NCBI RefSeq assembly: GCF_000770925.1
Contig: NZ_JDTK01000006.1
Location: 1 to 64,000 of the forward strand
Length of the DNA stretch: 64,000 bases
Source of the DNA: Bifidobacterium ruminantium DSM 6489
GTDB taxonomy: Bacteria > Actinomycetota > Actinomycetes > Actinomycetales > Bifidobacteriaceae
Reading direction: 5' to 3'
The stretch's first letter is position 1. Each line of letters begins with the position of its first letter. The notes beneath the pieces were generated by a model that was given only the letters and a program-made list of their open reading frames with translations, was not told the DNA's origin and made no database searches. Of this stretch, positions 9,166 through 19,415 are shown piece after piece. The position numbers were made by a program, and so were the translations under genes.

Positions 9166-10419
9166 TCAGGCGATGTCGATTTCGAGCGATTCGGCCACGT
9201 TCCCGGCTTTGGCACGCGCGTCGGCCGCGTCGCTTCCGATGGCCAGAGCCACGGCCATGCGGCGGTGTCCATGCACTTCCGGCTTCGCGAAGATGCGCAG
9301 GTCGGTGCCGGGCTTAGACAAAGCGGTGGCGACATTGCGGAATTCCACTTCGCCATTGCCCTGGACGACGATCGCATGGCTTGCCGCGACGGTGCCTTCC
9401 GGAATCGACAGCGCGACATGCTCCTGCGTGATCGGCAGCCCGAGAATCGCGCGCGCATGCAGTGCGAACTCGCTCAATCGCTGGGACATCATCGTGACCA
9501 TGCCTGTGTCGTGCGGGCGGGGGGAGACCTCGTTGAACAGCACGGAACCGTTGATCAGCACGAACAGCTCCACGCCGAACACGCCCCAGCCTTTTTCGCC
9601 GGATTTCCGGGCCTTCGCAACCAGTCCCTCCACGGCGGTACGGGCGATGTGCTGCGCCTGCGCGAGCACGTCCTGGGTGAAGGAGGCGGGCTGCCATGAT
9701 TCGCGATAGTCACCGCTTTCCTGACGCTGTCCGATGGGCGAGCATGTCACGATGCCGGCGCTGGAGCTGACCGTCAGCACCGTCAGCTCGTAATCAAGCG
9801 GTGCCAACGCCTCCACGATCACGCGGGAAACGTCGCCTTCATCGTGCGCGCGCCGGCCTTCCTGCGCTTCCGTCCAAGCCGCGTCGATAGCGTCCGCGGA
9901 ACGTACCACGGACTGTCCATGGCCCGAAGAGCTCATGATCGGCTTGACCACGCATGGGTAGCCGACGATCTCGGCGCCCGCGCGCAGTTCCTCCAGGGAA
10001 CCGGCGAAACGGTACGGGGTGGTCGGCAGGCCAAGTTCCTCATGCGCGAGCACGCGCAGACGTTCACGATCCATGCAGATCGCCGCGATTTCGGCGCTTG
10101 GAACCACCTGCGCGCCATGTTCCGCCGCGGCGGCGAGTTCCGAAGTGGCGATCGCCTCGACTTCCGGCACGATGATGTCCGGTTTGATCTCGTCGAACAA
10201 TGCGCGCAGCTCGGTGGCGTTGGCCATGTCGAGCACGCGGTATTCGTGCGCCACCTGCTGGGCTGGGGCGCCTGTGTAGGAATCGGCCGCGCACACCCAG
10301 GCGCCCAGCCTCATGAGTTCGATGATGACTTCCTTGCCCAGTTCGCCGGAACCAAGGAACAGGACGCGGGTCGGATGCTTGCCAAGCGGAGTGCCAAGGG
10401 CACGATTCTCTTCAGTCAT
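9166..10419 (-). CDS. purT: Formate-dependent phosphoribosylglycinamide formyltransferase
   Basis: ATP-grasp enzyme that formylates GAR with free formate, the folate-independent version of the third purine step. The 417-residue protein aligns along its length with E. coli PurT: LGSGELGKEV near residue 20, IVPEVEAIAT, YPCVVKPIMSSSGHGQS (ATP-binding), QRQESGDYRESWQP, FGVELFV, and NEVSPRPHDTGMVT. The start is placed at ATG 10419 (MTEENRALG) because AGGAG precedes it and a longer reading would overlap the divergent glycosyltransferase start. It is separated from purC by ~135 bases. Confidence 0.94.
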   Translation of the reverse strand: MTEENRALGTPLGKHPTRVLFLGSGELGKEVIIELMRLGAWVCAADSYTGAPAQQVAHEYRVLDMANATELRALFDEIKPDIIVPEVEAIATSELAAAAEHGAQVVPSAEIAAICMDRERLRVLAHEELGLPTTPYRFAGSLEELRAGAEIVGYPCVVKPIMSSSGHGQSVVRSADAIDAAWTEAQEGRRAHDEGDVSRVIVEALAPLDYELTVLTVSSSAGIVTCSPIGQRQESGDYRESWQPASFTQDVLAQAQHIARTAVEGLVAKARKSGEKGWGVFGVELFVLINGSVLFNEVSPRPHDTGMVTMMSQRLSEFALHARAILGLPITQEHVALSIPEGTVAASHAIVVQGNGEVEFRNVATALSKPGTDLRIFAKPEVHGHRRMAVALAIGSDAADARAKAGNVAESLEIDIA

Positions 10420-10454
10420 GGCTCCTATTGTGCCATCGGCGTAGGATGGAACGC

Positions 10455-11621
10455 ATGTCAGAGCAAGAGAAGCAGGAATCACGGCGCCCCCTGACCATTG
10501 CCATGGTGGTTGATACGTCAGGCAATCGTGGGAATGGAACCTCGAATTCCGCGTTGCAATGGGCCGAGGAGCTGGAACGCCAAGGGCATCATGTTCGTTT
10601 GGTGGGCATCGGCGCCCCCGAATATCCGGCGCGTGTCAATCATGTGCCTCTGGTCAGCTGGGTAGCCAGAAAGCAGCAGATGCAGTTCGCCGAACCAAGC
10701 GACACGCTGTTCCGGACCGCGTTCCAAGGGGTGGACGTGGTGCATATCTACACGCCGTTCCGATTCGGCCAGCATGCATGCAGAATCGCCAAGCAGATGG
10801 GAATCGCGGTCACCGCCGGCTACCACGTGCAGCCGGAGAACATCACGTATTCCGCCGGGCCGCTGAAGTATGTGCCGGGCATTGATTCGTTCATCTACTG
10901 GCTGTTCGATATGTGGCTGTATCGCAAGATCGGGCATGTGCATGTGCCGACGGAGCTGGGGGCGAGCCTGCTGCGATCGCACGGCTACAAGTCGAAGCTG
11001 CACGTCATTTCCAACGGCTATGAATCCCGGTTCACCGCGAAACGCCAGCGCAGTGTCGATGAGCCGGCGCCTGTTCCATTCCGTATCGTGGCCTCGGGGC
11101 GATTGACCAATGAAAAGAATCATGTCGCGCTGATTCGGGCGATCGCCCGTTGCCGGCATGCGCAGGACATCGAACTGACGATCGCCGGTACAGGTCCGCT
11201 GAAAAAGAAGCTGCAGCGGCTCGCGAAGCGCTTGCTGTCCCGTCCGGCTTCGATTGGCTTCCACAAGAATGGGGATATGCCGGCGTTATTGCGCTCCGGC
11301 GATTTGCTGGTGCATCCCTCGATTGCCGACCTTGAATCGGTGAGCGTCATCGAAGGCATGGCGGCCGGCTTGGTACCCGTGATTGCGTCATCGTCATTGA
11401 GCGCCGCCGGACAGTTTGCGTTGCGGGACGAGTCATTGTTCCCTGTGGGTGATGTGGATGCGCTGTCCAGACGCATCGATTGGTGGATTGACCATCCGGC
11501 TGAACTCGCGCAGTGGGGTGCCATCTACGCGGAACACACCAAGACCAATTATTCCGTGGAATCCTCCGTACGAAAGTTCGTGGCTATGGAACGTGAAGCC
11601 ATTGCCGACAACCGACGGTAG
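10455..11621 (+). CDS. Glycosyltransferase family 4 protein
   Basis: A 388-residue cytosolic or membrane-peripheral GT-B fold enzyme. The N-terminal Rossmann domain begins ITIAMVVDT-like and contains the glycine motif GNRGNGTSNS. The C-terminal nucleotide-sugar domain has the sequence ASGRLTNEKNHV..AI, then LLVHPSIADLESVSVIEGMAAG, which carries the E-x7-E motif of retaining GT4 enzymes. The acceptor is unknown; a glycolipid or cell-envelope glycan is plausible. GGATGG lies 5 bases before ATG 10455; ATG 10446 is an alternative. It diverges from purT with only 35 bases between the starts. Confidence 0.88.
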   Translation: MSEQEKQESRRPLTIAMVVDTSGNRGNGTSNSALQWAEELERQGHHVRLVGIGAPEYPARVNHVPLVSWVARKQQMQFAEPSDTLFRTAFQGVDVVHIYTPFRFGQHACRIAKQMGIAVTAGYHVQPENITYSAGPLKYVPGIDSFIYWLFDMWLYRKIGHVHVPTELGASLLRSHGYKSKLHVISNGYESRFTAKRQRSVDEPAPVPFRIVASGRLTNEKNHVALIRAIARCRHAQDIELTIAGTGPLKKKLQRLAKRLLSRPASIGFHKNGDMPALLRSGDLLVHPSIADLESVSVIEGMAAGLVPVIASSSLSAAGQFALRDESLFPVGDVDALSRRIDWWIDHPAELAQWGAIYAEHTKTNYSVESSVRKFVAMEREAIADNRR

Positions 11622-11629
11622 CTCGTAAT

Positions 11630-11688
11630 CGTCGTACAAGGTGGGGGCGAGCGGTTTTCCTTCCGGCTCGGCCCCACCTTGTACGACG
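11630..11688. terminator. Bidirectional terminator
   Basis: A stem of about 20 bp (arms beginning CGTCGTACAAGGTGGGG) lies between the convergent glycosyltransferase and threonine aldolase-like genes. T-rich sequence follows on the plus side. Confidence 0.8.
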
Positions 11689-11699
11689 AAATTAATCTT

Positions 11700-12725
11700 T
11701 TATAGCAATGAGATGAGCTGCTCCACCTGCTCATCCGTAGTGGCCCAACTGGTGCAGATGCGCATCACGGTATGCGTGTCGTCCGCCTTCTCCATGAAAC
11801 CGAGGCGTACGTGGCGCTGCAGCCGTTCTGAGGTCTCGTCGTCAAGCGTGATGAAGATCTGGTTGGTCGGAGCGTCGAAGGTCAGCGTATAGCCGCGTTC
11901 CGTCAGCACCTCGCGGATACGGTCCGCCGCGTCGTTGGCGTGACGGGCGATGCGGCAGTACAAATCGTCGGTGAACAGTGTGTCGAACTGCAGTCCCAGC
12001 AGCCATCCCTTCGCCAACAATGCTCCATGCTGCTTGACGAGCGTCACGAAGTGTTGCGGCATGTTGCCATGCGTGAACACCACGGCCTCGCCGAACATTG
12101 CACCCACCTTGGTGCCGCCGATATAGAACACGTCGGCGAGACGCGCCACATCCTCAAGCGTCACGTCATTGCCCGTTGCGGTAAGCGCATAGCCAAGTCG
12201 TGCGCCGTCGATGAACAATGGCATATCGTACTTCGTGCAGACCTTGCGGATCGCCTCGAGCTCGGCCAGCGTGTACAGCGTGCCGTATTCGGTGGCCTGC
12301 GAAATGTACACGCAGCCGGGGAACACCATATGCGTGTAGTTGCCGTCCGCGTAGAACGTTGCGCAATACTCTTCGAGCTCTTTCGCGTCGATCTTGCCGT
12401 TGTGGTGGGGGAGGGTGAGCACCTTGTGCCCGGTGAATTCAATGGCTCCGGCCTCATGCACATTCACATGACCGGTGTTCGCCGCCACCACGCCGGCGTA
12501 CTGCGGAGTGATGGAATCGATGACGACCTGATTGGTCTGCGTTCCTCCGACCAGGAAGAAGATCTCCGCGTCAGGGCATCCGCAGGCCTGTTGGATTTTG
12601 GCCTTCGCACTGGCGCAGATGTCGTCGTTGCCGTAGCCGGGATACTGATCATGCGCGGTTTCGGCGAGACGGGTGATGACTTCCGGGGTCGCGGCGCAGG
12701 AATAGTCATTTTCGAAAGACAGCAA
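11700..12725 (-). CDS. Threonine aldolase family PLP enzyme
   Basis: A 341-residue fold-type I PLP-dependent lyase of the low-specificity threonine aldolase/beta-eliminating lyase family. Typical activity is cleavage of L-threonine or allo-threonine to glycine and acetaldehyde. It starts FENDYSCAATPEV, has GGTQTNQVVID (about 58-68), the cofactor-binding Asp in FIDGARLGYAL, and the Schiff-base Lys in YIGGTKVGAMFGEA. Length and motif order match the family. Exact substrate is not settled by sequence; some members act on related amino acids. It is apparently monocistronic. Confidence 0.85.
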   Translation of the reverse strand: MLSFENDYSCAATPEVITRLAETAHDQYPGYGNDDICASAKAKIQQACGCPDAEIFFLVGGTQTNQVVIDSITPQYAGVVAANTGHVNVHEAGAIEFTGHKVLTLPHHNGKIDAKELEEYCATFYADGNYTHMVFPGCVYISQATEYGTLYTLAELEAIRKVCTKYDMPLFIDGARLGYALTATGNDVTLEDVARLADVFYIGGTKVGAMFGEAVVFTHGNMPQHFVTLVKQHGALLAKGWLLGLQFDTLFTDDLYCRIARHANDAADRIREVLTERGYTLTFDAPTNQIFITLDDETSERLQRHVRLGFMEKADDTHTVMRICTSWATTDEQVEQLISLL

Positions 12726-12790
12726 TGTGCGTATCCCTTCCTGTTTTCATGCGGTTGAAAACGCGTTGGTCGGTGGATGTCATAGATAGC

Positions 12791-12819
12791 AAAAAACCTC
12801 GGAATTACTTCCGAGGTTT
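12791..12819 (-). terminator. Terminator after tRNA-His
   Basis: Minus-strand hairpin AACCTCGGA / TCCGAGGTT with a short loop and a run of six T, 8-9 bases beyond the tRNA. Confidence 0.85.
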
Positions 12820-12827
12820 CGTAGCTG

Positions 12828-12901
12828 GGTGGCTAACGCGGCTCGAACGCGCGACCTTCTGAACCACAATCAGATGCTCTACCAACTGAGCTATAGCCAC
12901 C
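12828..12901 (-). tRNA. tRNA-His (GTG anticodon)
   Basis: A full cloverleaf folds on the minus strand. The acceptor GTGGCTA pairs with TAGCCAC. The anticodon stem TCTGA/TCAGA encloses the loop TTGTGGT, so the anticodon is GTG. The TpsiC loop reads GTTCGAG. A G precedes the acceptor at 12901 and a C faces it at position 73, the G-1:C73 identity pair of histidine tRNAs. The 3' CCA is not fully encoded. Confidence 0.95.
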
Positions 12902-13089
12902 ATGTTCTCACTTCCATGCGGAAGCGCAACAGATGAACACTATACACGGTTTTCGGATTTCGCGCGCATCGGCGTGTTGCGCGTTCCAGCGCTTTGGTAT
13001 TCCCGCCGCGTTCATTATGTGAACAACGTGTTACGCGTCCGATGAGCCGCTGCGTAGTTTATAGGCGATTTCGACTGAAGGTGTCACAA

Positions 13090-13122
13090 CGGGGTCGGCG
13101 GATTGCCGGCCCCGTTTGTTTT
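13090..13122 (+). terminator. Terminator-like hairpin in the transporter leader
   Basis: A 10 bp stem CGGGGTCGGC / GCCGGCCCCG (one G-U) with a 5-base loop is followed by TTTGTTTT. It lies 40-75 bases upstream of the transporter start, on its strand, with no gene upstream to terminate. An attenuator or the end of a short leader transcript is possible. Confidence 0.55.
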
Positions 13123-13164
13123 CCGGAACGGAAGACGGTGGCATACGAGAGAGGGAGAGGAACA

Positions 13165-14226
13165 ATGCAGAAGATCAAAGCCTTTGGTGATTGGCTCACC
13201 AAGTGGTTCACCCTGATCGTGATCGTGTGGGCGGTCTTCAACTACTTCGTGCCGCAGACCAGCCTGTGGGGCAAGTCCTATACCGGTTATTTCCTTGGCA
13301 TCGTGCTGTTCGGCATGGGCCTGACGTTGACGCTTGACGATTTCAAGCGCATTCTGACCCAGCCGTTGATGGTCATCGTCGGCACGGTGGCGCATTTCGT
13401 GATCATGCCGTTGGTGGCTGTGCTGCTGTGCTGGATCTTCCATCTCGATGGCGCGCTTGCGGTCGGCGTGATTCTGGTCGGTTGCTGCCCATCCGGCACC
13501 TCGTCCAACGTGATGAGCTACCTGAGCCGTGGCGATGTGGCTCTTGACGTGTCCATCGGCATCCTGTCCACGCTGTGCGCGCCGTTCATGATTCCGCTGC
13601 TGATGCAGTGGCTCGCTTCCCAGTATGTGACGGTGCCGGTCCAGTCCCTCTTCCTGAACGCGGTCAAGGTCGTGCTGTTTCCGATCGCGCTTGGCGTGAT
13701 CTGCCACGCGATTTTCAAGGAGAAGATCGAGAAGGTCACGGTGGCACTGCCCATCGTCTCTCAGGTGGCCATCCTGCTCATCATCGGCGTTGTGGTGGCG
13801 GCCAATGGCCCGAAGCTGTTCGTGTCCTCCTCGCTGCTGGCCATCCCGGTGGTCATCCTGCACAACCTGTGCGGGTATGCGCTGGGCTTCGGTTTCTCGA
13901 AGCTCATGTACAAGGTATATCCGAAGGGCTTCCGCTATGCCCAGCAGAAGGCCATCACCTTCGAGGTCGGCATGCAGGACTCCGCTTTGGGTGCCACGCT
14001 GGCCCTGAGCTCGTTCGCGTCCAATCCGCTGGCGGCCGTGCCGTCCACATTCTTCAGCGTGTGGCACAACATCTCCGGTTCGGTGCTGTCCAGCTGGTGG
14101 CGCGAGCATGATGACAAGCATCAGATCCACCCGGATTCCGACAATGGTGAGAAGGGATCCGCAGCCAAGGCTTCGGAAGCCGGGGACGCCGTCAAGGATG
14201 AGTCCGAGGAAACGGTCAACGCCTGA
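13165..14226 (+). CDS. Bile acid:sodium symporter (BASS/SBF) family transporter
   Basis: A 353-residue integral membrane protein with about nine to ten hydrophobic segments between residues 12 and 310, and a hydrophilic acidic C-terminal tail of ~45 residues. Family signatures are LFGMGLTLTLDDFKRI (about 47-62), GCCPSGTSSNVMSYLSRGDVALDVS (~110-134), and FEVGMQDSALGATLA near 270, which form the sodium/substrate crossover regions. Family members carry organic anions such as bile acids, pantoate or keto acids; in gut bifidobacteria bile handling is plausible but unproven. GGGAGAGG precedes ATG 13165. Its 5' region carries a terminator-like hairpin. Confidence 0.88.
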   Translation: MQKIKAFGDWLTKWFTLIVIVWAVFNYFVPQTSLWGKSYTGYFLGIVLFGMGLTLTLDDFKRILTQPLMVIVGTVAHFVIMPLVAVLLCWIFHLDGALAVGVILVGCCPSGTSSNVMSYLSRGDVALDVSIGILSTLCAPFMIPLLMQWLASQYVTVPVQSLFLNAVKVVLFPIALGVICHAIFKEKIEKVTVALPIVSQVAILLIIGVVVAANGPKLFVSSSLLAIPVVILHNLCGYALGFGFSKLMYKVYPKGFRYAQQKAITFEVGMQDSALGATLALSSFASNPLAAVPSTFFSVWHNISGSVLSSWWREHDDKHQIHPDSDNGEKGSAAKASEAGDAVKDESEETVNA

Positions 14227-14250
14227 ATGTGATTCGTGGCATCGGCCAGG

Positions 14251-14285
14251 CATCCTCTGAACCGTACAGAACGGTTCAGAGGATG
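14251..14285 (+). terminator. Terminator after the BASS transporter
   Basis: A 15 bp perfect stem CATCCTCTGAACCGT and its complement, with a 5-base loop, is followed by TTCTGTTTT. It starts 25 bases after the stop. Confidence 0.9.
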
Positions 14286-14409
14286 TTCTGTTTTGACCTG
14301 TTTTTCCATGGCGATGTTAAATTGTGTTGCTTTGCGCTGAAGTTCGGTTAGGTATTGAAAATATTGGGATTTAGGGGTGTTTTGCCCCGTGTCATATGTT
14401 CGTTTGCGG

Positions 14410-14415
14410 TATACT
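14410..14415 (+). promoter_or_regulatory. Candidate -10 element upstream of the rpsL leader
   Basis: TATACT, six to ten bases before the structured region starting at 14421. No good -35 hexamer is seen at 16-18 bases. A second TATACT lies at 14736-14741 in the same leader. Confidence 0.35.
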
Positions 14416-14420
14416 AAAGG

Positions 14421-14506
14421 TGAAGGCCGGAGTTGCGGATCGGTCGAGAATTCGTCAGGTCGCAATGAAGCGTCGATGGCCGTGAGGCCCATGCGCAACG
14501 CCTTCA
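14421..14506 (+). other. Candidate structured RNA in the rpsL upstream region
   Basis: The 676-base stretch between the transporter and rpsL has no supportable gene. Within it, TGAAGGC (14421-14427) pairs with GCCTTCA (14500-14506) and GTTGCG (14432-14437) with CGCAAC (14494-14499), giving a 13 bp closing stem with a 4-base bulge. Inside is a hairpin ATGGCC-GTGA-GGCC (14476-14489) closed by a GNRA tetraloop. It could be part of a long rpsL leader or an independent small RNA. I recognise no known family. Confidence 0.4.
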
Positions 14507-14637
14507 AGATATAACTGAAGAACAACCGAATATAGCGATTCGAGATGGCGGCATAGGCAGTACGGCGAGGACGCCGGGCCGCATGGGGTTATGAAAAGAC
14601 TCAGAGGTTTGAAGCGATGCGCGCAAGGTGGCGCGTG

Positions 14638-14680
14638 GGAGAGTGGCTCCGATGCCAGGATGGCGTCGGAGCCACTCTCC
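14638..14680. other. Strong hairpin in the rpsL leader
   Basis: A 19-base arm starting GGAGAGTGGCTCCGA pairs almost perfectly with its complement around a 5-base loop. No T-run follows on either strand, so it is not a classical intrinsic terminator. Function is unknown. Confidence 0.6.
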
Positions 14681-14735
14681 GTATAACGGCCGTTGCTGTC
14701 GCGACACGATTATCCAGCATTGTCCGGCAGACCCG

Positions 14736-14741
14736 TATACT
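14736..14741 (+). promoter_or_regulatory. Candidate rpsL -10 element
   Basis: TATACT 220 bases before rpsL, with only weak -35 candidates (TTATCC at 14710, TTGTCC at 14720). A str-operon promoter is expected in this gap, but its position is not proven. Confidence 0.35.
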
Positions 14742-14961
14742 GGTAATTCGTGTGTGCCAACGGCATGCCTTATGTAACAGGCGTGCGGGTTGGGATATCC
14801 CGGAACTCGATTGCATCACGCGCAGCAATGCGGCGGTGAGAGAGGGACGGGCCATCGGGCCGGTGGACTGTGGCTATCTCTACGATTCATGTCGTTGGAG
14901 TGTGGGCGCAGTGCGGCGGTCACACGAAACCAAGAGAAACCACTGAATCGGAGAATTCAAG

Positions 14962-15333
14962 TTGCCTACTATTGAACAGCTCGTCCGTAAGGGACGCCAG
15001 GCAAAGCCGAAGAAGTCCAAGACTTTGGCACTGAAGGGAAGCCCGCTGCGTCGTGGCGTGTGCACCCGTGTTTACACCACCACCCCGAAGAAGCCGAACT
15101 CGGCACTGCGTAAGGTCGCCCGTGTGCGCCTGAGCTCCGGTGTCGAAGTCACCGCTTACATCCCGGGCGAAGGCCATAACCTGCAGGAGCACTCCATCGT
15201 GCTCGTTCGCGGCGGCCGTGTCAAGGATCTGCCGGGTGTTCGTTACCACATCGTTCGTGGCGCCCTCGATACCCAGGGTGTGAAGGATCGCAAGCAGGGC
15301 CGTTCCCTGTACGGAGCAAAGAAGGCGAAGTAA
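14962..15333 (+). CDS. rpsL: 30S ribosomal protein S12
   Basis: A 123-residue decoding-centre protein, first gene of the str operon. It begins [11 protein letters not shown] and holds the highly conserved [20 protein letters not shown] (about 42-61) and [13 protein letters not shown] near 70. The residues at which streptomycin resistance usually arises are the wild-type lysines (KPNS and [11 protein letters not shown]). Translation starts at TTG 14962, with a GGAGA Shine-Dalgarno upstream. It is followed after 5 bases by rpsG. Confidence 0.98.
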   Translation: MPTIEQLVRKGRQAKPKKSKTLALKGSPLRRGVCTRVYTTTPKKPNSALRKVARVRLSSGVEVTAYIPGEGHNLQEHSIVLVRGGRVKDLPGVRYHIVRGALDTQGVKDRKQGRSLYGAKKAK

Positions 15334-15338
15334 GAGAT

Positions 15339-15809
15339 ATGTCACGTAAAGGACCTTCCAAGAAGCATCAGCTGCTGCCGGATCCGATCTACGGTTCCAC
15401 CGTTGTGGCACAGCTCATCAACAAGATTCTGCTTGACGGCAAGAAGTCGATCGCCGAGGACATCGTCTACAGCGCTCTCGATATGGTCAAGGAGAAGACC
15501 GACCAGGAGCCGGTCGCCGTTCTCAAGCGCGCTCTGGACAACATCCGTCCGTCCCTCGAGGTTCGCTCCCGCCGTGTCGGTGGCGCTACCTACCAGGTCC
15601 CGGTCGAGGTGAAGCCGGCTCGCGCCAATACCCTGTCCCTGCGCTGGCTCACCGATTTCTCCCGCGCCCGTCGCGAGAAGACCATGGCCGAGCGTCTGGC
15701 CAACGAAATCCTCGATGCCTCCAATGGCCTCGGCGCTTCTGTCAAGCGTCGCGAGGATACTCACAAGATGGCAGAGGCCAACAAGGCCTTCGCTCATTAC
15801 CGCTGGTAA
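15339..15809 (+). CDS. rpsG: 30S ribosomal protein S7
   Basis: A 156-residue primary 16S rRNA binding protein of the 30S head. It starts [20 protein letters not shown], and has the family block [29 protein letters not shown] (about 64-92) and ends KAFAHYRW. Second gene of the str operon, 5 bases after rpsL and 30 bases before fusA. In other bacteria S7 represses this operon; no such site was identified here. Confidence 0.98.
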   Translation: MSRKGPSKKHQLLPDPIYGSTVVAQLINKILLDGKKSIAEDIVYSALDMVKEKTDQEPVAVLKRALDNIRPSLEVRSRRVGGATYQVPVEVKPARANTLSLRWLTDFSRARREKTMAERLANEILDASNGLGASVKRREDTHKMAEANKAFAHYRW

Positions 15810-15839
15810 TTAGTCAAGAACGAGAGTTAAGGAACACTC

Positions 15840-17969
15840 ATGGCACTAGACGTGCTTACTAATCTGAACCAGATCCGTAACATCGGCATCATGGCTCACA
15901 TCGATGCTGGTAAGACCACCACCACCGAACGTATCCTGTACTACACCGGCAAGAACTACAAGATCGGCGAGACCCACGATGGCGCCTCGACGATGGACTT
16001 CATGGCTCAGGAGCAGGAGCGCGGCATCACCATTCAGTCCGCCGCCACCACCTGCTTCTGGAATCGTCAGACCCACGACGTGAAGGACAAGTTCCAGATC
16101 AACATCATCGATACCCCTGGCCACGTGGACTTCACGGCCGAGGTGGAGCGCTCCCTGCGAGTGCTCGACGGTGCTGTCGCCGTGTTCGATGGCAAGGAAG
16201 GCGTGGAGCCGCAGTCCGAAACCGTGTGGCGTCAGGCTGACAAGTACGGCGTTCCGCGCATCTGCTTCATCAACAAGATGGATAAGCTCGGCGCCGACTT
16301 CTACTACTCCGTCGACACCATCAAGAAGAAGCTGGGCGCTACCCCGCTTGTTGTGCAGCTGCCTATCGGTGCTGAGAACGACTTCGCAGGCGTTGTCGAC
16401 CTGATCCGCATGAAGGCCTACGTCTGGAACGACGTCAAGGACGATATGGGTGCCCACTACGACACCACCGACATCCCGGCCGACCTGCAGGACAAGGCTG
16501 AGCAGTATCGTTCCGAGCTGCTCGACCAGGTCGCCGAGTCCGACGAGGAGCTGCTCGAGAAGTACCTCGAGTCCGGCGAACTGACCGAGGACGAGATCCG
16601 CGCCGGCATCCGCAAGCTCACCATCAACCGTGAGGCCTACCCGGTGCTCTGCGGCTCCGCCTTCAAGGACAAGGGTGTGCAGCCGATGCTGGACGCCGTC
16701 GTCGACTACCTGCCGAGCCCGGAGGACGTTCCGTCCATCGTCGGCTTCGACCCGCAGGACGAGTCCATCGAGATCGACCGCAAGCCGACCACCGATGATC
16801 CGTTCTCCGCACTGGTCTTCAAGATCTCCACCCACCCGTTCTACGGCAAGCTCGTGTTCGTGCGCGTGTACTCCGGTTCCGTCAAGCCGGGCGACACCGT
16901 CCTCGACTCCACCAAGGAGAAGAAGGAACGCGTCGGCAAGATCTTCCAGATGCACGCCGACAAGGAGAACCCGGTGGATGCCGCCGAAGCAGGCAACATC
17001 TACACCTTCGTGGGTCTGAAGAACGTCACCACCGGTGATACCCTGTGCGACGAGAAGTCCCCGATCTCCCTCGAATCCATGACCTTCCCGGATCCTGTGA
17101 TCGAGGTGGCCGTGGAGCCGAAGACCAAGGCCGACCAGGAGAAGATGAGCATCGCTCTGGCGAAGCTCTCCGACGAGGATCCGACCTTCCAGGTGAAGAC
17201 CGACGAAGAGTCCGGCCAGACCCTGATCTCCGGCATGGGCGAGCTGCAGCTCGACATCATCGTCGATCGTATGCGTCGTGAATTCAAGGTGGAGTGCAAC
17301 GTCGGTAACCCGCAGGTTGCATACCGCGAGACGATCCGCAAGGCCGTCATGAACCAGGAATACACGCACAAGAAGCAGACCGGTGGTTCCGGCCAGTTCG
17401 CAAAGGTCCTGATGAACTTCGAGCCGCTCGACACCGAGAACGGCGAGACTTACGAGTTCGTCAACGAGGTCACCGGCGGCCACATCACCAAGGAATTCAT
17501 TCCTTCCATCGATGCTGGCGTGCAGGAAGCCATGGAATCCGGCATTCTCGCCGGCTTCCCGGTGGTTGGCGTCAAGGCTACCGTCACTGACGGCCAGGTC
17601 CACGACGTCGATTCCTCCGAAATGGCCTTCAAGATCGCAGGTTCCATGTGCTTCAAGGAAGCTGCCCCGAAGGCCAAGCCGGTCATCCTCGAGCCGATCA
17701 TGGCCGTGGAAGTGCGTACTCCGGAAGAGTACATGGGCGATGTGATGGGCGACATCAACGCACGTCGTGGTTCCATCCAGTCCATGACCGACTCCACCGG
17801 TGTCAAGGTCATCGACGCCAAGGTCCCGCTGTCCGAGATGTTCGGCTACATCGGCGATCTTCGCTCCAAGACCCAGGGCCGCGCAATGTTCACCATGCAG
17901 ATGGACTCCTACGCAGAGGTTCCGAAGAACGTCTCCGAGGAGATCATCAAGGCCCAGCGCGGCGAGTGA
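15840..17969 (+). CDS. fusA: Elongation factor G
   Basis: A 709-residue translational GTPase that drives tRNA-mRNA translocation and, with RRF, ribosome recycling. GTPase motifs: G1 [12 protein letters not shown] (residues 19-30), G2 region [12 protein letters not shown]3 DTPGHVDF, G4 NKMD. Domain IV includes the [20 protein letters not shown] stretch. Length and motifs are those of the canonical bacterial EF-G. Third gene of the str operon. Confidence 0.98.
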   Translation: MALDVLTNLNQIRNIGIMAHIDAGKTTTTERILYYTGKNYKIGETHDGASTMDFMAQEQERGITIQSAATTCFWNRQTHDVKDKFQINIIDTPGHVDFTAEVERSLRVLDGAVAVFDGKEGVEPQSETVWRQADKYGVPRICFINKMDKLGADFYYSVDTIKKKLGATPLVVQLPIGAENDFAGVVDLIRMKAYVWNDVKDDMGAHYDTTDIPADLQDKAEQYRSELLDQVAESDEELLEKYLESGELTEDEIRAGIRKLTINREAYPVLCGSAFKDKGVQPMLDAVVDYLPSPEDVPSIVGFDPQDESIEIDRKPTTDDPFSALVFKISTHPFYGKLVFVRVYSGSVKPGDTVLDSTKEKKERVGKIFQMHADKENPVDAAEAGNIYTFVGLKNVTTGDTLCDEKSPISLESMTFPDPVIEVAVEPKTKADQEKMSIALAKLSDEDPTFQVKTDEESGQTLISGMGELQLDIIVDRMRREFKVECNVGNPQVAYRETIRKAVMNQEYTHKKQTGGSGQFAKVLMNFEPLDTENGETYEFVNEVTGGHITKEFIPSIDAGVQEAMESGILAGFPVVGVKATVTDGQVHDVDSSEMAFKIAGSMCFKEAAPKAKPVILEPIMAVEVRTPEEYMGDVMGDINARRGSIQSMTDSTGVKVIDAKVPLSEMFGYIGDLRSKTQGRAMFTMQMDSYAEVPKNVSEEIIKAQRGE

Positions 17970-18000
17970 CACGCGCTGCCACTGAAGTGGAAACTGTCTC

Positions 18001-18032
18001 CAGTCAGCGCTAGTATTTTGTAGCGCTGACTG
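18001..18032. other. Hairpin between fusA and tuf
   Basis: A perfect 12 bp inverted repeat CAGTCAGCGCTA / TAGCGCTGACTG with an 8-base loop. No T-run follows. It may protect or process the polycistronic mRNA, or partly attenuate before tuf. A nearby GTAAAATGTAGCGAG (18071-18085) resembles the loop-proximal sequence and offers a weak -10 (TAAAAT). Confidence 0.6.
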
Positions 18033-18137
18033 GGTTCGGGCTCCAAAGTGGCACAAACCCGTCAAACCCAGTAAAATGTAGCGAGTGCCTTGAAATGAGT
18101 TCAAGGCTTACTACGAGACGTCCAGGAGGACAAACAC

Positions 18138-19337
<1,200 letters not shown>

Positions 19338-19377
19338 TTTCTGCCCGATATCGGAAGACACGCTTTGAACTAGCGTG

Positions 19378-19415
19378 AATATGCCCTTGGAGGTTTATGC
19401 CTCCAAGGGCATATT
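19378..19415 (+). terminator. Terminator after tuf
   Basis: A 16 bp perfect stem AATATGCCCTTGGAGG with a 6-base loop, then TTGTTAT. The rest of the gap to 19699 holds no gene; it contains the 10 bp palindrome GGAACGTTCC (19494-19503) and TATCG-N7-CGATA (19543-19559), possible operators for the next gene. Confidence 0.9.

Noticed and set aside
10428-10455. Longer N termini for purT and the glycosyltransferase that overlap each other
   Set aside because: Shine-Dalgarno positions support the shorter starts.
14455-14475. CAGG...AAGC resembling the SRP RNA apical loop within the structured region
   Set aside because: The core GGAAGG and AGCAG of SRP RNA are not conserved, and the order of pairs does not fit. 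I kept it only as an unknown structured RNA.
14617-14946. A 109-codon plus-strand frame before rpsL, and a 134-codon minus-strand frame at 14121-14525
   Set aside because: Composition is not protein-like, no Shine-Dalgarno is seen, and they cover hairpins and promoter-like sites.
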